Assembly: GCA_900546315.1 (NCBI GenBank)
Contig: URCP01000097.1
Coordinates: 1 to 10,320, forward strand
Length of the DNA stretch: 10,320 bases
Source of the DNA: an uncultured Eubacteriales bacterium
GTDB lineage: Bacteria; Bacillota; Clostridia; Oscillospirales; CAG-272
Direction of reading: 5' to 3'
Every line of letters starts with the position of its first letter. Positions within the stretch are counted from its first letter, which is position 1. The notes beneath the pieces were generated by a model that did not search any database, was not told where the DNA came from, and saw nothing but the letters and a program-made list of their open reading frames with translations. Positions 1-5,731 of the stretch are shown one piece after another. Made by a program: the position numbers and the translations under genes.

Positions 1-513
1 GAAGACGAGCCGCCAACCGCCGAGTTTTATAAGCAGCGGGCAGGCGAGATAGACGCCGATTGTCCCGAACGAGCTTCCGACCGAGACCCAGACGCAGGCG
101 GTGCTGTAGTTGTCGTCGTTCAGGTTTTCAGCCATGAGCCTGACGAGCGGCGGCCAGAACATCGCCTGACAGAGCCCGTTCACGCCCCAGATGACCGCCA
201 TGGGCGCGATGCTCCCGCAGACGCTCATGAGGAAGTTGCAGACAGATGTTGCCGCGAGCCCGAACGCGATGAGCCGGCGCGGATAGATTTTGTCCCCGAC
301 GAACCCGCTGACGAGCTGTCCGGCGCCGTAGGTGAAGAAGGCGATGGTGCTGATGAGTCCGGCTTCGCTTTTTGTGATCCCGAGCGCGCCGGTGAGCTCG
401 AGGATGACGGCGGTGTAGTTGGTGCGCGTCAGGTAGCTTGTGAAATAGACCATCGCGCAGAGGAGCATGAACGCCCGCGCGTGTCTGCCTGTGAGTTGAT
501 TGTGTTTTTCCAT
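1..513 (-). CDS. Major facilitator superfamily transporter, OPA-like (N-terminal part, cut by window edge)
   Basis: Inner-membrane secondary transporter; 171 codons are present and the C-terminal half lies outside the window. The start ATG at 513-511 is preceded by TGAGG seven bases upstream. Hydrophobic segments run at about residues 13-29, 50-72, 81-99, 104-125 and 137-160, so five helices are visible. The loop after helix 2 carries the MFS motif A-like stretch GFVGDKIYPRR (70-80). The first helix ends in YLTRTNY (27-33), and NGLCQAMFWPP (112-122) resembles the helix-4 signature of the organophosphate:phosphate antiporter (GlpT/UhpT) group. From family knowledge such proteins move sugar phosphates or other organic anions; the substrate here is unknown. 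It is the third gene after a DeoR regulator and a GH78 rhamnosidase, 116 bp downstream of the latter, so uptake of a rhamnoside or related sugar is the inferred job. The MFS call is firm, the OPA assignment moderate and the substrate speculative. Confidence 0.85.
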   Translation of the reverse strand, partial: MEKHNQLTGRHARAFMLLCAMVYFTSYLTRTNYTAVILELTGALGITKSEAGLISTIAFFTYGAGQLVSGFVGDKIYPRRLIAFGLAATSVCNFLMSVCGSIAPMAVIWGVNGLCQAMFWPPLVRLMAENLNDDNYSTACVWVSVGSSFGTIGVYLACPLLIKLGGWRLVF

Positions 514-629
514 GTCTGAACCTCAGGGGAGCACTGATATGCGTTTTGTCCTGTGCTTTCCCGCAAAAAATGAAGATAATACAGATAATATAACAGATGA
601 AATAAGTGATTATACTGTTCCGGCGGACG

Positions 630-2744
630 TCAGGCTTTTTCGACACTGACGCCGTCGGGAAGGCTGATATCAGAGATGACTTTTCCGCCGCGTCTTTCAA
701 GGCTGACCTTTATGACGCCGCGCGGGGTCGTGACGCTTCCGCACGCGTGGTTCATCTTTTCGGGCAGATAAGGCGAAAAAACGACTTTTTCCCATCCGCC
801 CGAGCCTTTTGGCTGCCGCAGACCGAGAATGCCCTCGAAAAGCTGCCTCACCGGCGCGCCGAACATCGGATGACAGTGCGAGGAGAATGGCTGCCAGTTT
901 TCCCAGATTGTCGTCGCGCCGTGCCGCTTCATGAAGAGATACCCGCCCGGGCTGTCGTTTTCGAGGAGCCTGTAGAAGGTCTCGCCGTGCCCGGAGCTGA
1001 AAAGCAGCTCGCAGAGTATGTCGGTGCAGATGAATCCGGTGTCAAAATGACCGAGCCTGTCATAGTATTCTGCGCAGTCGTCCGGGTCGGCAAGACCGAG
1101 CGACGCGCCAAAGACCGCGAAGCCCTGCCGGTTCTCCGGCGTGTCACCGCTGAAATAGGTCAGTCGCAGCGCCTCGAGCGCGTCGTCGCGGAGCGTCTCG
1201 TATTTCTCGTCAAACGGTTCGCCGAGCGCCCCGCAGATTTCGCCGAGCATCCCGAGCTGCTTTACAAGATACCATGTGTTTACGAGCGGTTCGGGAATCC
1301 GGCATTTTTCGAGCGTGCACCAGTCGCCGAGGCACCAGCCGCCCTCTTCCTCTCTGACGACAAGGTGGTTTTCCGAGCGCGACACGAGGTAGTCTATCCA
1401 TTTCCTGATAGCGGGCAGGCATTCGCGGAGAATGTCGGTGTCTCCGAAGTTTTTCCAGTACCGGTACGGAACGACGACGACAGCCGAGCCCCAGCCGCCG
1501 GGACCTCCGCCTCCGCCCATAAAGGGCGCCGTGTGCTGTATATGACCGCTTTCCGGATCCTGACAGTCGAGTATGTCGCGTATCCACTTGCGGTAGAATT
1601 CCTTTGAGCCGAGCGTGAGCATCGCGGCCTGCGCGGTGATCTGCCCGTCGCCAGTGTAGCCGAGCCGTTCGCGGTGCGGGCAGTCGGAAGGAAAGCTCCC
1701 GTGCATATTGTCGAGTTCGGTGCGGATGTAGGCGTCATACAGGAAGTTCATCCCCTCGGAGTCCGACTCGAACGTCGACGTGACGCTGACATCCGAATGG
1801 ATGACAAGCACCTCGCAGGATTCGGTCTCCCCTTCGACGTCGAAGTATCTGAACGCGTGCCAGACGAATTTCGGCTCGAAGACGCGTCTTGTCCCGTCGC
1901 AGATGAAGGTGTCGGTCATAATCTGCTTTTTTCCGGACAAGCAGGTGTAGCCCGCGCCGGTGGAGCTGAAATCGAGCTCGCCGTCCTTTGTTTCCTCGGC
2001 GAATCTGAGCGTGATTTTCCCGGAATAACCGGCTTTTGACACGACGCGGACGACGCCGCTGATGTTTTCCCCGGCGTCCCAGAGGGTTTTCCCGTTTTTC
2101 TCACCGAGCTTTTTCGGCGTTATCGTCCTGACAAGCCGGTCGGGAGCCCCGATTGACGGCGAGAGTTCTGACTCCGGCGCGTCCGCCACAGACACCCGGC
2201 GCGTCTCTGAGACCGCCGAGGGGTCGATGACCTCGCCGATGAACAGTTCGGAGCAGATGATCCGGCTGATTTTCCATTCTTCGCTCCCGTCCGAGACCAC
2301 GGTTTCGTCCCCGGCGTGAAGCGCGAAGATACATTTGCAGCGCTCGCCGTATGACATATTGCCCTCGGCGATTCTCTCGGTCTGAATATACCAGCCGCCG
2401 CCGAGCTGAACCTCGAGCAGGTTTTCCCCCTCGTTCAGGTATTCCGAGATATCATATTGGTTGTAGTATATCCTGTGCGTGAAGCTGTCGCGGCACGGGT
2501 AGGTGAGATTGTCGAATTTTCTTTTCTCGTAATCCGACGCGACCGGCTGAAAGTACTCGTTCCCGATCCGTTTCCCGTTGAGGCGCGCCTCGAAGAAGCC
2601 GAGACCGGTTATGAAAAGCACGGCTCCCGTGGGTTTCCCTGAAATATTGAAGCGTTTTGTAATGACCGGCGACGCGGAGCCGATGTTCTGATCCGGCGTT
2701 ATCCAGACTGCGTTCTTGAATATGCCGGAGGGATTCTTGTTCAT
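630..2744 (-). CDS. Glycoside hydrolase family 78, alpha-L-rhamnosidase
   Basis: Predicted to release terminal alpha-L-rhamnose from glycosides or oligosaccharides by inverting hydrolysis. The 704-residue product reads as an N-terminal carbohydrate-binding-like domain (about 1-130; LNGKRIG at 55-61, LGGGWY at 114-119), a beta-sandwich (about 205-325), the alpha/alpha six-hairpin catalytic domain (about 326-640) and a short C-terminal beta domain. DCPHRERLGYTGDGQ (354-368) supplies the acidic cluster D354, E359 and D366. IWENW (613-617) supplies E615, the position of the catalytic base in GH78. GDW at 473-475 and the Gly-rich GGGGGPGGWG (410-419) are also typical. There is no signal peptide, so it should act in the cytoplasm on imported substrate. 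The ATG at 2744 is chosen because it follows the regulator stop codon after one base and has GGAG ten bases upstream. The frame stays open further upstream, but that extension is low-complexity Ser/Pro/Arg sequence lying inside the regulator gene. It is somewhat shorter than many GH78 enzymes. Specificity for rhamnose is by family and not proven. Confidence 0.92.
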   Translation of the reverse strand: MNKNPSGIFKNAVWITPDQNIGSASPVITKRFNISGKPTGAVLFITGLGFFEARLNGKRIGNEYFQPVASDYEKRKFDNLTYPCRDSFTHRIYYNQYDISEYLNEGENLLEVQLGGGWYIQTERIAEGNMSYGERCKCIFALHAGDETVVSDGSEEWKISRIICSELFIGEVIDPSAVSETRRVSVADAPESELSPSIGAPDRLVRTITPKKLGEKNGKTLWDAGENISGVVRVVSKAGYSGKITLRFAEETKDGELDFSSTGAGYTCLSGKKQIMTDTFICDGTRRVFEPKFVWHAFRYFDVEGETESCEVLVIHSDVSVTSTFESDSEGMNFLYDAYIRTELDNMHGSFPSDCPHRERLGYTGDGQITAQAAMLTLGSKEFYRKWIRDILDCQDPESGHIQHTAPFMGGGGGPGGWGSAVVVVPYRYWKNFGDTDILRECLPAIRKWIDYLVSRSENHLVVREEEGGWCLGDWCTLEKCRIPEPLVNTWYLVKQLGMLGEICGALGEPFDEKYETLRDDALEALRLTYFSGDTPENRQGFAVFGASLGLADPDDCAEYYDRLGHFDTGFICTDILCELLFSSGHGETFYRLLENDSPGGYLFMKRHGATTIWENWQPFSSHCHPMFGAPVRQLFEGILGLRQPKGSGGWEKVVFSPYLPEKMNHACGSVTTPRGVIKVSLERRGGKVISDISLPDGVSVEKA

Positions 2745-2745
2745 A

Positions 2746-3546
2746 TCAGTGAGTCTCCGTTTCGTTTTTGTGTAGAGGTGAGTTGATGACCCTGACGCCC
2801 GCCGCGCGGAATTCGTCCGCTGTTTTTTCGTCGAGCCCGGAATCGGACACGATGATGTCCGCCTCCTCCGCGTTGCAGAGCCGTATCGGTGCGACGACGC
2901 CGAACTTGGACGAGTCGCCGACGAAGATTTTTTTCTCGGAGATGGACATGAGAGCGCGCTCGAGCGGGTAGAATTCGGGTTTGAACATTCCGATGCCGTG
3001 CGTGACCGAGAAGGAGGACGGGCAGATGAAGGATTTTCCGACGCGGAATCTGCCGAGCCCCTGCTCCGCCATGAACCCGCTGATGATGCGCTCCCCGCTG
3101 AGGTAGCAGCCGCCGGGGACGAGGATTGTGACGCCGGGCTTGTCGCCGAGGATTCGTACAATGTCGAGCGAGAAGGTGACGACGGTGAGCTTTTCGAAGC
3201 GACCGGCGAGGATTTCGGCGAAGGGGTTTGCGGTGCTTCCGGAGTCGAGACCGATGGTGTCGCCTTCTTCGATGAGGTCGGCGGCGATGTTGGCGGCTTC
3301 GATTTTTGTGTTTTTGTGGAGTTCAAGCCGGACGTCGAGCGGCGGGAAATCGGGGACGCTGAAGGAGTCGGCGAGTGTCGCTCCGCCGCGGACGCGGGAG
3401 AGCTTGCCCATTTCTTCGAGTGCTTTGAGGTCGCGGCGGATGGTTTCGCCGGAGACGCCGCAGCGCGCGGCGGCGCTGTCGCAGGAGATGTAGCCTTGTC
3501 GCGCGAGTTCGTTCATGATTATGTCGTAGCGCTCACCTGTTGTCAT
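2746..3546 (-). CDS. DeoR/GlpR-family transcriptional regulator
   Basis: A 266-residue DNA-binding regulator, the usual length for the family. The N-terminal winged helix-turn-helix includes VSGETIRRDLKALEEMG (31-47) followed by the wing LSRVRGGA (49-56), the DeoR signature. The C-terminal sensor domain has DSGSTA (101-106), VVTFSLDIV (122-130), FVGDSSKFG (208-216) and SDSGLDE (234-240), which form the sugar-phosphate pocket in relatives. Such proteins normally repress sugar catabolic genes and are released by a phosphorylated sugar; the ligand here is not known. The ATG at 3546 has a strong site (GGGAGGA) four bases upstream and lies about 25 nt after a predicted transcription start. Translation could formally begin further upstream, but that would run through the promoter and lacks a ribosome site. 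The stop codon is separated by one base from the rhamnosidase start, which suggests an operon with translational coupling. It is inferred to control this operon, and possibly itself, through the nearby palindromes. Confidence 0.93.
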   Translation of the reverse strand: MTTGERYDIIMNELARQGYISCDSAAARCGVSGETIRRDLKALEEMGKLSRVRGGATLADSFSVPDFPPLDVRLELHKNTKIEAANIAADLIEEGDTIGLDSGSTANPFAEILAGRFEKLTVVTFSLDIVRILGDKPGVTILVPGGCYLSGERIISGFMAEQGLGRFRVGKSFICPSSFSVTHGIGMFKPEFYPLERALMSISEKKIFVGDSSKFGVVAPIRLCNAEEADIIVSDSGLDEKTADEFRAAGVRVINSPLHKNETETH

Positions 3547-3571
3547 GTTGTCCTCCCTGTGTTTTTGATGA

Positions 3572-3587
3572 TATAGATTATACCACA
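3572..3587. promoter_or_regulatory. Possible proximal operator overlapping the -10 box
   Basis: This 16-bp stretch (TATAGA-TTAT-ACCACA on the plus strand) matches the upstream dyad TGTGGA-N4-TCCACA at 9 of 12 conserved positions, with one good half (ACCACA) and one poor half. It covers the -10 hexamer. Its centre is 74 bp from the centre of the first upstream palindrome, close to seven helical turns. If real, a bound protein would block RNA polymerase. The match is imperfect, so this is a suggestion only. Confidence 0.3.
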
Positions 3588-3605
3588 TTCCCGCCCGGAA
3601 GTCAA
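3577..3605 (-). promoter_or_regulatory. Promoter of the regulator-rhamnosidase-transporter operon
   Basis: Read on the minus strand, TTGACT (3605-3600) is followed by a 17-bp spacer and a perfect TATAAT (3582-3577), with TGG immediately before the -10 (extended -10). This is close to the sigma-70/sigma-A consensus. Transcription should start near 3570, leaving a leader of about 25 nt before the regulator ATG, with its ribosome site GGGAGGA at 3557-3551. The placement between the terminator of the upstream small gene and the regulator start supports it as the operon promoter. Confidence 0.85.
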
Positions 3606-3645
3606 GAGAAAAAGCGAGGTTTTTCGCAGAAATCCAACATATTTT

Positions 3646-3762
3646 TGTGGAATAATCCACAATTGAAAACAAAAAAGTGGTCATACCCACAAAAATGAGT
3701 ATGACCATGATTGTTGTGTGGAAGTGTCCACATTGTGAGCGCCGTGTGTGGATAATTCCACA
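3646..3762. promoter_or_regulatory. Array of four palindromic putative operator sites
   Basis: Three exact copies of the dyad TGTGGA-N4-TCCACA lie at 3646-3661, 3717-3732 and 3747-3762. A degenerate copy (AGTGGT-N4-CCCACA) with the same GTGG-N6-CCAC spacing lies at 3676-3691. Centres are separated by 30, 41 and 30 bp, near whole helical turns (about 3, 4 and 3). They sit roughly 84, 114, 155 and 185 bp upstream of the predicted start of the DeoR operon and directly behind the stop codon of the small membrane protein gene. The twofold symmetry and constant centre length suggest binding of a dimeric regulator; the adjacent DeoR protein is the natural candidate. The geometry TGTGG-N6-CCACA also resembles CRP/FNR-type sites. 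The third exact copy contains a DnaA-box sequence. Which protein binds is unknown. Confidence 0.7.
3671..3708 (-). terminator. Likely intrinsic terminator after the small membrane protein gene
   Basis: On the minus strand TGGTCATAC (3707-3699) and GTATGACCA (3686-3678) form a perfect 9-bp stem around a 12-nt loop. One C and then six T residues (3676-3671) follow. The stem is only moderately GC-rich, so strength is uncertain. The position, about 60 nt after the stop codon and upstream of the next promoter, is what a terminator would need. Its 3' arm shares bases with the degenerate palindrome at 3676-3691. Confidence 0.55.
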
Positions 3763-3768
3763 AACTGC

Positions 3769-3948
3769 TTATTTCTTCCCGTCGTCGTGCATATGGCAGG
3801 CGCCGCCGCAGCCTTTGCAGGACCCACCGCAGCAGGATTTGCCGGATTTTTTCTGTTTTATGAGGCTTCTGATGATGAGGGCGACGATGACGACGAGGAC
3901 GGCGATGATGATGATTGTGCCGATATATTGAGAGAGCCATGCGAGCAT
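3769..3948 (-). CDS. FeoB-associated Cys-rich membrane protein-like small protein
   Basis: A 59-residue protein with one transmembrane helix (about residues 10-28, a run of Ile/Val/Leu/Ala), a basic stretch (RSLIKQKKSGK, 28-38) and a short tail rich in Cys, Gly and His (SCCGGSCKGCGGACHMH, 39-55; five cysteines). This layout matches the FeoB-associated Cys-rich membrane protein family, which often sits beside feoA/feoB ferrous iron transport genes and is presumed to bind metal or help uptake; its mechanism is not established. No feo gene is present here. Start choice is uncertain. The ATG at 3948 gives the N-terminus MLAWLSQ typical of relatives, with AAAGGA twelve bases upstream. An in-frame ATG at 3960 has that site directly abutting it. 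A GTG at 3984 would lie too close to the predicted transcript start. The gene has its own promoter and terminator, so it is probably transcribed alone. Confidence 0.8.
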   Translation of the reverse strand: MLAWLSQYIGTIIIIAVLVVIVALIIRSLIKQKKSGKSCCGGSCKGCGGACHMHDDGKK

Positions 3949-4001
3949 AGTGTAGATCATTCCTTTCAGGCGGCAATTAGCCACCGCTAACTTATGTCTC
4001 T

Positions 4002-4030
4002 ATTATACCCTGCCCGGGAGAAAAAATCAA
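4002..4030 (-). promoter_or_regulatory. Promoter of the small membrane protein gene
   Basis: On the minus strand TTGATT (4030-4025, four of six consensus bases) is separated by 17 bp from a perfect TATAAT (4007-4002). Transcription would begin near 3995, leaving a leader of about 47 nt to the ATG at 3948. It lies downstream of the gltD hairpin, which fits an independent unit. Confidence 0.7.
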
Positions 4031-4035
4031 GCGGA

Positions 4036-4049
4036 GATTGTGAACAATC
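4036..4049. promoter_or_regulatory. Short dyad just upstream of the small-gene promoter
   Basis: GATTGT-GA-ACAATC is an inverted repeat with 6-bp arms and a 2-bp centre, placed six bases behind the -35 hexamer of the small membrane protein promoter (centre near -47). Position and symmetry would suit a regulator site, but a single short copy may be chance and no regulator is identified. Confidence 0.3.
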
Positions 4050-4087
4050 GGGAAAGAATCCCTGTATAAAGCTTTTTGAAAAGGGGT

Positions 4088-4128
4088 GCAGGGGAAAAAC
4101 TTTTTCTCCGAAAAAGTTTTCCCCCTGC
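4088..4128 (-). terminator. Strong 41-nt hairpin following gltD, probable terminator or repeat element
   Basis: Starting three bases after the gltD stop codon, two 19-base arms pair fully (one G-U) around a 3-nt loop. The arms consist of GCAGGGG followed by an A-rich/T-rich section and its complement. In the minus direction the hairpin is followed by ACCCC and then TTTT, so the U-tract is offset and poor, while its inner half ends in a T-run before CCCC. It probably stops or protects the gltBD transcript. Similar GGGGAAAA...TTTTCCCC hairpins are, from memory, frequent between genes in clostridial genomes, so it may be one copy of a dispersed repeat. Confidence 0.5.
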
Positions 4129-4131
4129 CTT

Positions 4132-5658
4132 TTATAACATATTGCTGTACCCCATCAGGAACGAATCGACTTCCTTGGCGCAGGCTCTGCCTTCGGCGAT
4201 AGCCCACACGACGAGAGATTGACCGCGTCTCGCGTCTCCCGCGGCGAAGATGTTCCCGCGGGCGTTGTAGTTGAGCTCCGCGGCGGGCGCCGCAGGGTCG
4301 GCGTTTCCGGTGTCGATCATGCCGCGCGGGGATTTTCTGACATCGAAGGCGTTGGCGGTCTGGTCTTCGCAGCCGGTGAATCCGGCGGCGATGAGGAGGA
4401 GTTCACACGGAAGGGTTTCCTCTGTTCCTTCAACCGGGACCATCATGTATCTTCCGGATTTTTCGTCCTTTTTGGATTCGAGCTTGACGGTGACGACTGC
4501 TTTGAGTTTGCCGTCGTCGTCTTTCAGAAATTCTTTGACAGTTGTGGTGTAGATTCTCGGGTCGTGACCATAGAGGGCGATGGCTTCCTGCTGACCGTAG
4601 TCGGTCTTGCAGACGCGGGGCCACTGCGGCCACGGGTTGTCCGCGGCGCGCTCGTCCGGGGATTTGGGCATCATTTCGAGTTGGATGACGGATTTGCAGC
4701 CTTGTCTTATCGAGGTGCCGACGCAGTCGTTGCCGGTGTCGCCGCCGCCGACTATGATTACGTTCTTCCCTTCGGCGGTCGGCGCTCCGTGGATTTCTTC
4801 ACCGGTGAGGCGTCTTGTGGCGTCGGAGAGGAAGTCAACGGCGAAGACGATGCCGTCGGCGTCGCGTCCGTCGGCGCTGAGATCGCGTGCCTGCTTTGCT
4901 CCGGCGCAGATTATTACGGCGTCGAAGTCTTTTTCAAGTTTAGCGGCGCCGATCGAGTTTTCGGTCTCGCAGTTTCCGGGGACGACGTTGATTCCGCAGC
5001 GGAATCTGACGCCTTCGGCTTCCATTATCGCGACGCGGCGGTCGATGAACCGCTTTTCGAGTTTCATGTTCGGGATGCCGTATCTGAGGAGTCCGCCGGG
5101 CTTTTTGTCGCGCTCGAAGACGGTGACGTCGTGTCCGCGCTGGTTGAGCTGATCGGCGGCGGCGAGACCGGACGGACCGGAACCGACGATGGCGACGCGT
5201 TTGCCGCTTCTGACTCCGGGGATATGCGGTTTGATCCAGCCGTTCTTGTAGCCTTCTTCGACGATGGCGAGTTCGTTTTCGTGGACTGTGACGGGCTTGC
5301 CGTTCATGCCGCAGGTGCAGGCGGCTTCACAGAGCGCGGGGCATACTCTTCCGGTGAACTCCGGGAAGTTGTTGGTTTTTCTGAGCCTTGAGAGCGCCTG
5401 CTTCCAGTTGCCGGAGAATATTTCGTCGTTCCATTCGGGGATGAGGTTGTGGAGCGGGCAGCCGCTGAACATCCCGCCGAATTTGACGCCGGACTGACAG
5501 AACGGGACGCCGCAGTTCATACATCTCGCGCCCTGCTTTCTGCGTTTGTCGAGGTCGAGCGGCGGGTGGAACTCGTTGAAGTTGCGTATCCGCTCGCGTG
5601 GGTCGAGCGCCGGGTTGTTTTCGCGCTCGTATTCGAGGAAACCTGTTGTTTTTCCCAT
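4132..5658 (-). CDS. gltD: Glutamate synthase (NADPH) small subunit
   Basis: Beta subunit of GOGAT, 508 residues. It takes electrons from NADPH through FAD and iron-sulfur clusters and passes them to the large subunit, in the cytoplasm. The N-terminal Fe-S domain has C46, C49, C54 and C67 (CMNCGVPFC...GCP), then C106, C110, C114 and C116 (CPALCEAACTC), the two [4Fe-4S] cysteine sets of this family. A first Rossmann motif VAIVGSGPSG (155-164) binds FAD, and a second, VIIVGGGDTGNDC (300-312), binds NADPH. The C-terminal GNIFAAGDARRGQSLVVWAI (468-487) completes the FAD site. All expected motifs are intact and the length is close to other bacterial GltD proteins. The ATG at 5658 begins the conserved MGKTTGFLEYER; its ribosome site is an A/G-rich GGGAAGAAAGAG rather than a classical one and can partly pair in a small hairpin. 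The gene follows gltB after 94 bp, so the pair is presumably co-transcribed. Confidence 0.97.
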   Translation of the reverse strand: MGKTTGFLEYERENNPALDPRERIRNFNEFHPPLDLDKRRKQGARCMNCGVPFCQSGVKFGGMFSGCPLHNLIPEWNDEIFSGNWKQALSRLRKTNNFPEFTGRVCPALCEAACTCGMNGKPVTVHENELAIVEEGYKNGWIKPHIPGVRSGKRVAIVGSGPSGLAAADQLNQRGHDVTVFERDKKPGGLLRYGIPNMKLEKRFIDRRVAIMEAEGVRFRCGINVVPGNCETENSIGAAKLEKDFDAVIICAGAKQARDLSADGRDADGIVFAVDFLSDATRRLTGEEIHGAPTAEGKNVIIVGGGDTGNDCVGTSIRQGCKSVIQLEMMPKSPDERAADNPWPQWPRVCKTDYGQQEAIALYGHDPRIYTTTVKEFLKDDDGKLKAVVTVKLESKKDEKSGRYMMVPVEGTEETLPCELLLIAAGFTGCEDQTANAFDVRKSPRGMIDTGNADPAAPAAELNYNARGNIFAAGDARRGQSLVVWAIAEGRACAKEVDSFLMGYSNML

Positions 5659-5671
5659 TTTGTATCTCTTT

Positions 5672-5688
5672 CTTCCCTTTTGGGAAAG
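5672..5688 (-). promoter_or_regulatory. Small hairpin covering the gltD ribosome-binding region
   Basis: On the minus strand TTTCCC-AAAA-GGGAAG can fold into a 6-bp stem (one G-U) with a four-base loop. Its 3' arm is the G-rich part of the purine stretch preceding the gltD start, about 13-18 bases upstream of the ATG. It could modulate gltD translation, but the stem is short. Confidence 0.3.
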
Positions 5689-5704
5689 TTAGTTTCGTTA
5701 TCAC

Positions 5705-5731
5705 CGGAGCTGCCGTAGATCGACAGCTCCG
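5705..5731. promoter_or_regulatory. Stem-loop in the gltB-gltD gap
   Basis: CGGAGCTG...CAGCTCCG forms an 11-bp stem (one non-Watson-Crick pair on the minus-strand RNA, U-G) with a 5-nt loop, 21 bases past the gltB stop. In the direction of gltBD transcription it is not followed by a T-run, so it is not a normal terminator for gltB. It may instead protect the gltB 3' end or set the gltB:gltD ratio. On the plus strand it is followed by a T-rich stretch, so it would look like a terminator only for antisense transcription. Confidence 0.45.

Noticed and set aside
2745..3326. Upstream in-frame extension of the rhamnosidase by 194 residues
   Set aside because: The extension is low-complexity Ser/Pro/Arg sequence inside the regulator coding region. 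The ATG at 2744 has a ribosome site and begins a typical GH78 N-terminus.
3547..3708. Earlier start for the DeoR regulator (54 extra residues)
   Set aside because: It would be translated from DNA that includes the terminator, two palindromes and the promoter, and has no ribosome site; the winged helix begins right after the ATG at 3546.
3646..3762. Possible short CRISPR-like array
   Set aside because: Repeats are only 16 bp and palindromic, spacers are 14-25 bp and unequal, and there are no cas genes. An operator array is the better explanation.
3949..3984. GTG start at 3984 or ATG at 3960 for the small membrane protein
   Set aside because: The GTG is only about 11 nt from the predicted transcript start with no ribosome site, and the ATG at 3960 abuts AAAGGA without spacing. 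Both remain possible but less likely than 3948.
3748..3990. Plus-strand frame encoding an Asp/Glu-rich protein
   Set aside because: It is the reverse reading of the Ile/Val-rich membrane helix of the small protein gene; no ribosome site and no homology recognised.
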